DNA from: Acidobacteriota bacterium
GTDB lineage: Bacteria > Acidobacteriota > Terriglobia > Bryobacterales > Bryobacteraceae
NCBI GenBank assembly: GCA_016201205.1
Contig: JACQDF010000222.1
Span: 1 to 40,531, forward strand
Reading direction: 5' to 3'
Length of the DNA: 40,531 nucleotides
The translations under genes were made by a program, and so were the position numbers. Shown here in pieces: positions 16,941 through 24,523 of this stretch; the first letter of the stretch is position 1, and every line of letters starts with the position of its first letter. The notes under the pieces are model-generated. The model was given only the letters and a program-made list of their open reading frames with translations, was not told the DNA's origin and ran no database searches.

Positions 16941-19168
16941 TGCCCAAGGCGCTGTCCATCCTGTTCGGATCGCTGTTCACGGTGGCGTGTTGTTACACGC
17001 TCGGCCGTTTGCTGCTGGAGCAGGTGCGGGCGCGGCTGTATCGGGAGGAGGAACGCCTGCTGGCGCTGGTCTCGGGAGCTTCTCTGCTGCACCTGCTCGT
17101 GTTTGCGCTGGCGGCGGCGCAAGTGATGCGCAAAGGCGTGTTGCTGGCCGCAGGCCTCGCGATCCTGCTTGCCGGATGGCGGCGGGGGATATTCCGCCCG
17201 TCGAAGGCGCCTGCGCTTCCGCCGTCGGGCAAGTTCTGGAAATGGCTGTTCGCAGCGGTGTACGCCGCTTACGCGTTCCTTTATTGGTCCAATGCCATGG
17301 CGCCCGAAATCAGCCCGGACGGCAGCAGTTACCATCTCGGGCTTGTCGCACGCTACCTGCGCGAGCAAGGCTTCAGCCGCATCACAACAAACATGTACGC
17401 CAACCTGACACAGGGCATCGAGATGCTTTACCTGTTCGCGTTCGCGTTCGGGCGGCACTCGGCTGCGTCGATGGTGCACTTCGTGTTCACGATGACGCTT
17501 CCGCTGCTGATGATGACGCACGCGCGCCGGTCAGGTTTTCCCGCCGCCGGCGCCGGCGGAGCACTGCTGCTGCTGTGCTCGCCGGTGGTGGGTGTGGATG
17601 GCACGTCCGCCTACAACGACGTCGCTGTGGCGACCGTGGTTTTCGCGACCTTCTGCCTGTTGCATATCTGGGCAGAAGAGCGGCAGCAGGGACTGCTGAT
17701 TCCGATCGGCCTGTTGGCCGGGTATTGTTTCGCAACCAAGTACACGGCGGCGCTGGCGATTCCGTATGCGGGGCTGTTTGTGCTGTGGAAGACGTGGCGC
17801 CGGCGGCAGCCGCTGCTGCGCCCTTTGCTGACGCTGTCGATTTGCGCCGCCACGATGATGCTGCCGTGGATGGCGAAGAACTGGATCATCGTTGGCAATC
17901 CGCTTTCGCCTTTCATGAACCGCGTGTTCCCGAACCCGAACGTGCGCATCTCGTTTGAGCGGGAGTACATCGAGCGGATGCGTCATTACGGTGATCCGAA
18001 GAGCTACTGGGAAGTGCCTCTCGATCTGACCGTGCACGGCGAGAAACTGGCGGGCATGCTAGGGCCGGTGTATGTGCTGGCGCCGCTGTCGTTGCTGGCG
18101 CTGCGCCGCCCGGAGGGCCGCCGGCTGCTGCTGGCGGGCCTGCTGTTTGCGCTTCCCTACTTCAACAACATCGGAACGCGCTTTCTCGTTCCGGCGCTTC
18201 CGTTCTTCTCGCTGGCGCTGGGGATGGCGTGCGAACGCTCGCGCGGGGTGCTGCCCTCGCTGGCGCTGATTCACGCCATCATCTGCTGGCCACCTGTGCT
18301 GCGCCTCTATTGCTCGCCGCATGCGTGGAAACTGGAGCGGGTTCCGATGGCCGCGGCTCTGCGTTTGACACCGGAGGAGAAATATCTGACGATGCGCCAC
18401 TATGGGTATGTGGTGGCGCGGATGGTGGAGGATCATGTTCCGGCGGGCGAAAAGGTGTTCACCTACAGCGGAACCGCCGACGCCTACACCAACCGCGAGA
18501 TTCTGGTTGCATACCAATCCGGGGAGAACAGCAAGCTGGGCGAAAGCGTGTGGACGGCGCTGTTTCCTGATTCGGCGCCCACGCGCCGGCTGCGCTTCGG
18601 GTTTGATGGGCGGCCGCTGCGCCGCCTGCGTCTCGTCGAGACGAAGGGCGATGGCCCGGACCAGTGGTCCATCACCGAGTGGCGCATTCTGTCCGGCAAG
18701 CGAGAGCTGCCGAGATCGCCCGAGTGGCGCCTGCGCGCCTGGCCCAACCCCTGGGACGTGCAACTGGCGTTCGATAACAGCCCGGTGACGCGTTGGAAAT
18801 CGTGGCAGTCCATCTTTCCCGGCATGTTCATGGAAGTGGACCTTGGCTCGGAGCGGAAGATGGATGCCGTGCTGCTCGAGACCACCAAAGACCAGTACGG
18901 GACCCGGTTGAAGCTGTACGGACAAAGAGAAAAAGGCGATTGGATGGAGCTTTCCGACCAGCCGCAGGAATCCGAGACGCCGCCGAGGAAGGGCTTACGG
19001 CGTGTGGCGATGGAAGAGATGCGCGCGCACGGCGTTCGTTATTTCCTGGTGGCGTCGCAGGACCCGCCGGCGCAAGACTTCCTGGCAAACGGCCTGCTGT
19101 GGGGCATTCACCTGATGGCCGAGCGCGGCGGCACAAGACTCTATGCAATCGAGGCGCCGCCGGAATGA
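16940..19168 (+). CDS. GT-C glycosyltransferase-like membrane protein with discoidin-like C-terminal domain
   Basis: 742 residues. The first two thirds contain about 12-14 hydrophobic helices. The loop EISPDGSSYHLGLVARYLRE has the acidic residue expected in GT-C enzymes of the GT39/ArnT type, which use lipid-linked sugars. The last 270 residues are soluble. Within them, around residues 570-670, is an F5/8 type C (discoidin/CBM32-like) pattern: QWSITEWRIL, then FDNSPVTRWKSWQ, then MFMEVDLGSERKMDAVLLET. Fusion of a GT-C core to a sugar-binding beta-sandwich would place a glycan-binding domain on the periplasmic side. TGATG overlap with the lipoprotein upstream and ATGA overlap with the BadF-type kinase downstream. 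Reaction not established. Confidence 0.75.
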   Translation: MPKALSILFGSLFTVACCYTLGRLLLEQVRARLYREEERLLALVSGASLLHLLVFALAAAQVMRKGVLLAAGLAILLAGWRRGIFRPSKAPALPPSGKFWKWLFAAVYAAYAFLYWSNAMAPEISPDGSSYHLGLVARYLREQGFSRITTNMYANLTQGIEMLYLFAFAFGRHSAASMVHFVFTMTLPLLMMTHARRSGFPAAGAGGALLLLCSPVVGVDGTSAYNDVAVATVVFATFCLLHIWAEERQQGLLIPIGLLAGYCFATKYTAALAIPYAGLFVLWKTWRRRQPLLRPLLTLSICAATMMLPWMAKNWIIVGNPLSPFMNRVFPNPNVRISFEREYIERMRHYGDPKSYWEVPLDLTVHGEKLAGMLGPVYVLAPLSLLALRRPEGRRLLLAGLLFALPYFNNIGTRFLVPALPFFSLALGMACERSRGVLPSLALIHAIICWPPVLRLYCSPHAWKLERVPMAAALRLTPEEKYLTMRHYGYVVARMVEDHVPAGEKVFTYSGTADAYTNREILVAYQSGENSKLGESVWTALFPDSAPTRRLRFGFDGRPLRRLRLVETKGDGPDQWSITEWRILSGKRELPRSPEWRLRAWPNPWDVQLAFDNSPVTRWKSWQSIFPGMFMEVDLGSERKMDAVLLETTKDQYGTRLKLYGQREKGDWMELSDQPQESETPPRKGLRRVAMEEMRAHGVRYFLVASQDPPAQDFLANGLLWGIHLMAERGGTRLYAIEAPPE

Positions 19169-20109
19169 GCAGGCTGTTTCTAGGAGTGGATGGCGGCCAG
19201 TCGAGCACGACAGCGTGTATCGGCGATGAGGAAGGTCGCGTGATCGGATATGGCCGCGGCGGACCGTGCAATCACGTGGGGGGGCCGGAGGGACGGGCCA
19301 AGTTCATCTCGGCCATGAAGGGCTCGGTGACTGCGGCGCTGGCCTCGGCGGGTGTGGAAGGGCGGTTTGCGGTAGCGTGTCTGGGTTTCAGCGGAGGGCC
19401 CGCGGATAAGGAAGAGATCCTGCATGAGATTCTGCCGGCGGATCATATCCTGGTCACCACCGATGCCCTGATCGCGCTTTCCGGCGCTACCGCCGGCAAG
19501 CCGGGCATCATCACCATCGCCGGGACAGGCTCGATCAGCTTCGGCCGGAATGCAGCCGGGACAACAGTGCGGGCAGGCGGCTGGGGCTATGTCTACGGGG
19601 ATGAGGGCGGCGGCTTCGACCTTACGCGGCAGGCGCTGCGGGCCGCGTTGCGCATGGAAGAAGGCTGGGGAAGCGCAACCCTGTTGCGCCAGATGCTGCT
19701 CGAAGCGACGGGCGCCGGCAATGCCAACGACCTGCTGCACCGCTTCTATACGGTCGATTATCCGCGGCCGCGGATCGCGGCCTTCGCCAGGCTGGTGGAC
19801 GAAGCGGCTGTGAATGGCGACGCGATCGCGGGCGAGATTCTGGCGAACGCGGCGCAGCAACTGGCCACACTCACCGCCGCCGTGCGGCAGCAACTCTTCC
19901 ACTCCGGCGAAGCGGCGGTGGTGGCGTATCTTGGAGGCGTATTCCACAGCGATCTGGTGCGCGAGCGGTTTCGCATGCTGGTTGAATTGGCGGAGGGCAA
20001 TCAAGTGACGCCGCCGGTGTACGGGCCCGCTGCCGGAGCGCTGCTCGAGGCCTATCGGGCGGCGAAGCTGGATGTGCAACTTTCGGATGTTCCGGAGTCG
20101 GAGAAATGA
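19165..20109 (+). CDS. BadF/BadG-family ATPase, N-acetylglucosamine kinase-like
   Basis: 314-residue ASKHA-fold kinase. The phosphate-1 loop is LFLGVDGGQSSTTACIGDEE (residues 4-23), ACLGFSGGPADKEEI follows, phosphate-2 is GIITIAGTGSISFGRN, the segment WGYVYGDEGGGFDLTRQALR comes next, and the adenosine region is VVAYLGGVFHSD. This matches amino-sugar kinases related to human NAGK. It probably phosphorylates a hexosamine in the cytoplasm. ATGA overlaps at both ends link it to the GT-C protein and the peptidase. Specificity is inferred only from the family. Confidence 0.88.
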   Translation: MSRLFLGVDGGQSSTTACIGDEEGRVIGYGRGGPCNHVGGPEGRAKFISAMKGSVTAALASAGVEGRFAVACLGFSGGPADKEEILHEILPADHILVTTDALIALSGATAGKPGIITIAGTGSISFGRNAAGTTVRAGGWGYVYGDEGGGFDLTRQALRAALRMEEGWGSATLLRQMLLEATGAGNANDLLHRFYTVDYPRPRIAAFARLVDEAAVNGDAIAGEILANAAQQLATLTAAVRQQLFHSGEAAVVAYLGGVFHSDLVRERFRMLVELAEGNQVTPPVYGPAAGALLEAYRAAKLDVQLSDVPESEK

Positions 20110-21422
20110 GACATTTTCTGCTTATTTTGTCTTGTACCCCTTTGTTTGCGGCCGAGCCCGATTGGCCGGCGATCGAGAAGCATGCGCTCGAGCTCTTGCA
20201 GCAGTACATCCGCATCCCTTCCGTGAATCCTCCGGCTGATACGCGCCAGGCCGCCGGGCTGTTTCGCAGGGAGCTCGAACGCAACGGCCTCCAGCCCAAG
20301 CTCTATCCGACGGCGCCGGACGGCAAGACCAATCTGGTGGTGCGGCTGCCGGGCCGTGACCGCACAAAGAAAGCGCTGCTGCTGCTGAATCACTTCGACG
20401 TCGTGCCGGTGGATGTCAAGGCATGGCGTATGGATCCCTTTGGCGGTCTGGTCCGCGACGGGCATATCTGGGGCCGCGGCGCGCTGGACATGAAGGGCGC
20501 CGGCGTGATGCACCTCACCGCGCTGATCACGCTGAAGCAAATGGGGATCACGCCGGCGCGAGACATCATCATGCTGTCGACGGCCGATGAAGAACTGAAC
20601 GGCACGTTCGGCATCCGGGCGATGATCCGCGACCATTGGAAGGACATCGAATGCGAGTATGTGCTCGACGAAGGCGGATTCGGCAGCCGGGATGTATTCT
20701 CGCCGGGCAAGCTGGTGTTTGGGATCGCGGTGGGCGAGAAACAAGCGCTGTGGCTGCGCTTGCGCGCCAAGGGGACGGCCGCGCACGGCTCGCAGCCGAT
20801 CCCGGACAACGCCAACATGATCCTTCTTGACGCCATTGCGAAGGCGCTGGCGGCGCCTGAGCGAGGCAAGACGAATGAGGCTCTCGAGAAGATGCGCCAG
20901 ACCCTGAAGGGGCAACTGGCGCAGAATAAGTTCACCGGCGCCATCCAGCGCAACACGATCACGCTGACGACGCTGGCATCGGGCGTGGGCTCACCGGTGA
21001 AGGTGAACGTGATCCCATCGAATGCGGAAGCGACTCTCGATTGCCGCCTGCTGCCGGGCGTCAACGCCGACGAATTCGTCTCCGAGTTGAAGGCGCGCAT
21101 CCAGGACCCGCGGGTCAGCGTCGAGCGGCTCAGCGAGCCGAGCGATCCGGGTCTGAGCGCAATGGACACGCCGCTGTTCGCCGCACTGGGCGCATCGATC
21201 CGCAAGTTTCACCCGGAAGCGGTGGTGACTCCGATTCTGGTTCCGTTCGGCACGGATTCGGTGCGTTTGCGCGAGAAAGGCGTGGTGGCTTACGGCATCA
21301 TCCCGATGGCGCTCGACGCGGCGATTGTCGCCACCATGCACAGCGATGAAGAACGCATCCCGGTGGGCGAATTTTTCAAAGGAATAAGGATCTTTTACGA
21401 GTTGCTAAAATCGGAGTTCTGA
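20106..21422 (+). CDS. secreted M20-family zinc peptidase
   Basis: 438-residue M20/M28-like metallopeptidase with a signal peptide (MRHFLLILSCTPLFAA). Metal and catalytic residues are visible: His96 and Asp98 in NHFDVVPV, Asp128 in WGRGALDMKG, the Glu pair 162-163 in STADEELNG, Asp188 in VLDEGG, and the late His in IVATMHSDEERIPVGE. The dimerization domain starts around 215 (LRLRAKGTAAHGSQPIPDN). Such enzymes cleave dipeptides, amino-acid amides or N-acyl amino acids. Being exported, it would act in the periplasm. ATGA overlap with the kinase upstream; pgk starts 6 nt downstream. Confidence 0.92.
   Translation: MRHFLLILSCTPLFAAEPDWPAIEKHALELLQQYIRIPSVNPPADTRQAAGLFRRELERNGLQPKLYPTAPDGKTNLVVRLPGRDRTKKALLLLNHFDVVPVDVKAWRMDPFGGLVRDGHIWGRGALDMKGAGVMHLTALITLKQMGITPARDIIMLSTADEELNGTFGIRAMIRDHWKDIECEYVLDEGGFGSRDVFSPGKLVFGIAVGEKQALWLRLRAKGTAAHGSQPIPDNANMILLDAIAKALAAPERGKTNEALEKMRQTLKGQLAQNKFTGAIQRNTITLTTLASGVGSPVKVNVIPSNAEATLDCRLLPGVNADEFVSELKARIQDPRVSVERLSEPSDPGLSAMDTPLFAALGASIRKFHPEAVVTPILVPFGTDSVRLREKGVVAYGIIPMALDAAIVATMHSDEERIPVGEFFKGIRIFYELLKSEF
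21403..21411 (+). promoter_or_regulatory. extended -10 box upstream of pgk
   Basis: TG-C-TAAAAT inside the last codons of the peptidase gene, 17 nt before ATG 21429. It may give pgk its own transcript separate from the upstream chain. Confidence 0.4.
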
Positions 21423-21428
21423 CATTTT

Positions 21429-22592
21429 ATGAAATTATCCATCCGTGATCTGGATCTGAAGGGCAGGACTGTCTTTATCCGGGTCGATTTCAATGTTCCG
21501 ATGGCGGCCGGGGAGATCACTTCCGACAAGCGAATCCGCGCATCGCTGCCCACGATTCGGTACGCTCTCGAGCAAGGCGCGGGTGTCATTCTGGCTTCGC
21601 ACCTCGGCCGGCCCAAGGGCAAGCCGAATCCCGAGATGAGCCTGAAGCCGGCTGCCGTGCGGCTGTCGGATATCCTGATGCGGCCGGTGAAGATGGCGTC
21701 CGATTGCATCGGTCCGGAAGTCGAGGCGATGAAGCCGAAGCCGGGCGAGATTCTGCTGCTGGAGAACCTGCGCTTTCACACTGAAGAAGAGAAGAATGAT
21801 CCCGAGTTTTCCAGGAAGCTGGCGGCGCTTGCTGATGTGTATGTCAACGACGCGTTCGGGTCGGCTCACCGCGCGCACGCTTCGACAGTGGGTATGATCC
21901 GCTGCATGGGGCAGGCGGCCGCCGGCCTGCTGATGGACAAGGAACTCGAGTATCTGAGCAAGGTGACGCAGAATCCGCCACGGCCGTCGGTGGCGATTCT
22001 GGGTGGAGCGAAGGTCTCCGACAAGATCGAAGTGATCCGGAACCTGATGAAGTTCGTGGACCGGCTGCTGATCGGCGGCGCCATGGCCTACACGTTTCTG
22101 AAGGCCAAAGGAGAGCCGGTGGGCAAGTCGCTGCTGGAAGAGGAAAAGCTGGAATTAGCAACATCGCTCATGGAGCAGGCCGGAGACAAGCTGATGCTGC
22201 CGGTGGATCATGTGGTGGCAAGCGAGCTAAAGGAGGACGCGGCCTGCACGACCGTTACGCGCATTCCCGACGGCATGATGGGACTCGACATCGGCGAGCA
22301 GGCGGTGGCGCGTTATGCGAGTGTCATCGCCGCCGCCAGGAGCGTGATCTGGAATGGACCCATGGGGGTATTCGAGAAGCCGCCGTTCGACAAGGGCACC
22401 GTGGCCATCGCCAGAGCGGTGGCGCAGCCGGGCATCCTCAGCGTGGTGGGCGGCGGCGATTCGGAGAAGGCGGTGAAATCGGCGGGCGTGGCGGACAAGA
22501 TTTCGCATATCTCGACGGGCGGCGGCGCGTCGCTGGAGTTTCTCTCCGGGATCGAGCTGCCCGGCGTAGCGGCGCTGACAGAGAAGGCCTGA
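21429..22592 (+). CDS. pgk: phosphoglycerate kinase
   Basis: 387-residue glycolytic enzyme converting 1,3-bisphosphoglycerate and ADP to 3-phosphoglycerate and ATP. Signatures are [92 protein letters not shown] and the C-terminal [11 protein letters not shown] with [11 protein letters not shown]. Length is normal. No gapdh or other glycolytic gene is adjacent. It lies 6 nt after the M20 gene, with a candidate promoter of its own. Confidence 0.97.
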   Translation: MKLSIRDLDLKGRTVFIRVDFNVPMAAGEITSDKRIRASLPTIRYALEQGAGVILASHLGRPKGKPNPEMSLKPAAVRLSDILMRPVKMASDCIGPEVEAMKPKPGEILLLENLRFHTEEEKNDPEFSRKLAALADVYVNDAFGSAHRAHASTVGMIRCMGQAAAGLLMDKELEYLSKVTQNPPRPSVAILGGAKVSDKIEVIRNLMKFVDRLLIGGAMAYTFLKAKGEPVGKSLLEEEKLELATSLMEQAGDKLMLPVDHVVASELKEDAACTTVTRIPDGMMGLDIGEQAVARYASVIAAARSVIWNGPMGVFEKPPFDKGTVAIARAVAQPGILSVVGGGDSEKAVKSAGVADKISHISTGGGASLEFLSGIELPGVAALTEKA

Positions 22593-22594
22593 TG

Positions 22595-22603
22595 TGATAC
22601 ATT
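22595..22603 (+). promoter_or_regulatory. extended -10 box TGATACATT
   Basis: TG-A-TACATT ends 7 nt before ATG 22611 and directly follows the pgk stop. No ribosome site; leaderless mRNA expected. Confidence 0.45.
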
Positions 22604-22610
22604 GCCCCCC

Positions 22611-23477
22611 ATGAGATTTCTTTTTGTGATCCTCACCATGCTTCCCGGATTCTCCCCGGCCCAGGTGTTCACCTTCACCCGCGAGCAGATGATCCAGTAC
22701 ACCGCCAAGAACCCCTTCGAGCGCTTTGAGGACGGCAGGCCGAAGGTGCCGGATGCCTTGCTCGAGAAGGTGCGCGAGTTGAGCGCGGAAGACGTGTTCG
22801 GCGTCATGGGGACAGCCTATCCCAACCAATATGAAGGCGGCTTCCGTATCCTGCATCCCGGCAGGAAACTGGCCGGGCGGGCGGTCACCGCGCAATTCAT
22901 GCCCACTCGTCCCGATGTGGCGGACGTTGCCGAAGCCGAAGCCAGGAAACGTGGCGGAGGGCGCAATGCCAACCAGCGCGTCATCGACATGCTCCAGCCG
23001 GGCGACGTGGTGGTTGTCGATTTGTTCGGCAAGGTCGAGGGCGGCACCTTCGTCGGCGATAACCTGGCCACCGCCATCTTCGCCGCCACCAAAGCGGGCA
23101 TGGTCATCGATGGGTCGATTCGCGATCTCGAAGGCATCGTCGAGATTCCCATGCAGGCCTATTTTCGCAACGTACACCCGTCCGCCATTCGCAATGTCAT
23201 GCTGACCGCCGTCAATACGCCCGTGCGCATCGGCAACGCCACGGTGATGCCCGGTGACGTCGTCTTCGGGGACCGCGAAGGGATCTACTTCATTCCGCCG
23301 CATCTGGTGGAAGAAGTGGTCAGAAGGGCAGTGACCACCAAGATCCACGACGAGTGGACCAAGAACAAGTTCATGACCGGCAAGTACAAGGCGAGCGAGC
23401 TTTATCCCAGCCCCAGCGACCCGGCGCTCAAGAAGGAATACGACGAGCACCTGAAGAAGAAGCTCGGCAAGCAGTAA
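22611..23477 (+). CDS. exported RraA-like / aldolase-family protein
   Basis: 288 residues with a signal peptide (MRFLFVILTMLPGFSPAQ). The body matches the RraA/HMG-aldolase fold: VIDMLQPGDVVVVDLFGK, the binding signature GDNLATAIFAATKAGMVIDG followed by SIRD (the family G-x-L...R-D pattern), AYFRNVHPSA and MPGDVVFGDREGIYFIPPHL. Family members include 4-hydroxy-4-methyl-2-oxoglutarate aldolases and the cytoplasmic RNase E inhibitor RraA. A periplasmic form is atypical for either, so the role is open. The C-terminus is Lys-rich. Its TAA abuts the stop of the convergent DUF1080 gene. Confidence 0.8.
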   Translation: MRFLFVILTMLPGFSPAQVFTFTREQMIQYTAKNPFERFEDGRPKVPDALLEKVRELSAEDVFGVMGTAYPNQYEGGFRILHPGRKLAGRAVTAQFMPTRPDVADVAEAEARKRGGGRNANQRVIDMLQPGDVVVVDLFGKVEGGTFVGDNLATAIFAATKAGMVIDGSIRDLEGIVEIPMQAYFRNVHPSAIRNVMLTAVNTPVRIGNATVMPGDVVFGDREGIYFIPPHLVEEVVRRAVTTKIHDEWTKNKFMTGKYKASELYPSPSDPALKKEYDEHLKKKLGKQ

Positions 23478-23488
23478 TCACTGCTCGC
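23467..23488. terminator. hairpin spanning two abutting stop codons
   Basis: AGCAGT-AATC-ACTGCT is a perfect 6-bp stem with a 4-nt loop, extended by two outer pairs after one mismatch. The loop contains parts of both stop codons (TAA of the RraA-like gene, TGA of the DUF1080 gene). It is symmetric, so it could act in both directions, but no U-tract follows on either side. Confidence 0.35.
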
Positions 23489-24152
23489 GAATCCAGATGT
23501 TGCGGAACATGACGATGCTGAACTGATCGTGCAATTGCAGACCGATGGGCCCGCGCACCGGACGCTTGGGATCGCACTTCACATCGGAAACCGGCGCTCC
23601 GTTCAGCTTCACCCGAATGGTCTCCTTGCGCACCTCGAGGTCGAAGGTGTTCCAGTCATCCTCCCGCATAGCCTCCCTGGGCGCCGTGTTGAAGGTATAG
23701 ACGCTGCCGGTGGGCGTTGGGTCGGGATAGCGGTTGTTGATCTGGATTTCGTAACCGAGCTTGGACGGGGTGCGGTTGAAATCCGCGGGCGTGGTGATGC
23801 CATAGGCGGCGCGCGACGGGTCGCGAATGGAGATGCCGCTGTTGCCGGCGGTCTTGGTCCAGAACTCGACGTGCAGGTCGAAATCGCCGTACTCCTTGAC
23901 CGTGTACAGCCACGCCTGGGCGTTCATCCAGTTGCGGAAATCGTTCTCGGACTTGAAAGGCGTCTTTCCGGGCGCCAGCAGCATGCGGTCCCAGACGCGC
24001 TGGCCAACCAGCACGCCGTCGCGGATCACGGTCCACTGGCCGTCGCCGCGTTTCTCCCAGCCGTCGAGACTCTTGCCATTGAACAGCGCCGTGTAGCCTT
24101 TGGGCTGGGCGAAAGCGGCACAAACAAATCCGAGCAGAAGGAGAATGCGCAT
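23478..24152 (-). CDS. secreted DUF1080 protein (3-keto-disaccharide hydrolase family)
   Basis: 224 residues with a signal peptide (MRILLLLGFVCAAFAQ). The DUF1080 concanavalin-like domain shows GYTALFNGKSLDGWEKRG, WTVIRDGVLVGQ, GDFDLHVEFWTKTAGNSGIS, LGYEIQINNRYPDP, DWNTFDLEVRKETIRVKLNG and GPIGLQLHDQFSIVMFRNI. The family includes secreted enzymes and binding proteins acting on glycans, among them 3-keto-glucoside hydrolases. The start at 24152 is preferred because it gives the signal peptide and has TATACT 8 nt upstream; the longer frame would overlap the divergent small gene. It converges on the RraA-like gene with no spacer. Confidence 0.9.
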   Translation of the reverse strand: MRILLLLGFVCAAFAQPKGYTALFNGKSLDGWEKRGDGQWTVIRDGVLVGQRVWDRMLLAPGKTPFKSENDFRNWMNAQAWLYTVKEYGDFDLHVEFWTKTAGNSGISIRDPSRAAYGITTPADFNRTPSKLGYEIQINNRYPDPTPTGSVYTFNTAPREAMREDDWNTFDLEVRKETIRVKLNGAPVSDVKCDPKRPVRGPIGLQLHDQFSIVMFRNIWIREQ

Positions 24153-24160
24153 TCTCGGGT

Positions 24161-24197
24161 AGTATACTTCAGCGCAGGAATGCGCGGATGGTAAGCT
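24161..24197. promoter_or_regulatory. divergent -10 boxes between DUF1080 gene and small secreted gene
   Basis: The 52-bp divergent gap holds TATACT on the minus strand (24161-24166, 8 nt from ATG 24152) and extended TG-G-TAAGCT on the plus strand (24189-24197, 7 nt from ATG 24205). Both predict near-leaderless transcripts. Confidence 0.4.
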
Positions 24198-24204
24198 GGA
24201 AAGT

Positions 24205-24510
24205 ATGAAGAAACTCATCTTTGCATCGCTATTTCTGGGCACGATGCTGAACGCCGAGGACATGGTGGGCTGGATCAGCGACAGCTCCTGCGGGGCCAGC
24301 AACGCCAATGCCTCGAAGGAGTCACGCGACTGCGCGTCCAGTTGCCTCAAAGGCGGCGCCAAGGCCGTCTTTGTTTCCGACAACGGCGGTAAGGTGTTCC
24401 AGCTTTCCGATTCCGCCAAAGCCGCCCGGTTCCTCGACAAGAAAGTGAAAGTCTCGGGGAAAGTGAACGGCGAGACAATCGAGCTGGCTTCGATCGCCTA
24501 CGTCGATTAG
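24205..24510 (+). CDS. small secreted cysteine-containing protein
   Basis: 101 residues. A signal peptide (MKKLIFASLFLGTMLNA) is followed by a short mature domain with three cysteines in SDSSCGASNANASKESRDCA and ASSCLKGG. A C-terminal beta-rich part (KKVKVSGKVNGETIELASIA) resembles an OB-like small barrel. Similar small proteins with a GW(I/V)SDSxCG segment recur in Acidobacteria, as far as I recall; function unknown. The mature part has an odd number of cysteines, so one may stay free or bind a metal or partner. Confidence 0.7.
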   Translation: MKKLIFASLFLGTMLNAEDMVGWISDSSCGASNANASKESRDCASSCLKGGAKAVFVSDNGGKVFQLSDSAKAARFLDKKVKVSGKVNGETIELASIAYVD

Positions 24511-24523
24511 ACGACGAGTCCGT

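Noticed and set aside
24153..24440. Upstream extension of the DUF1080 frame
   Set aside because: It overlaps the divergent small secreted gene in antisense and would remove the signal peptide from the N-terminus.
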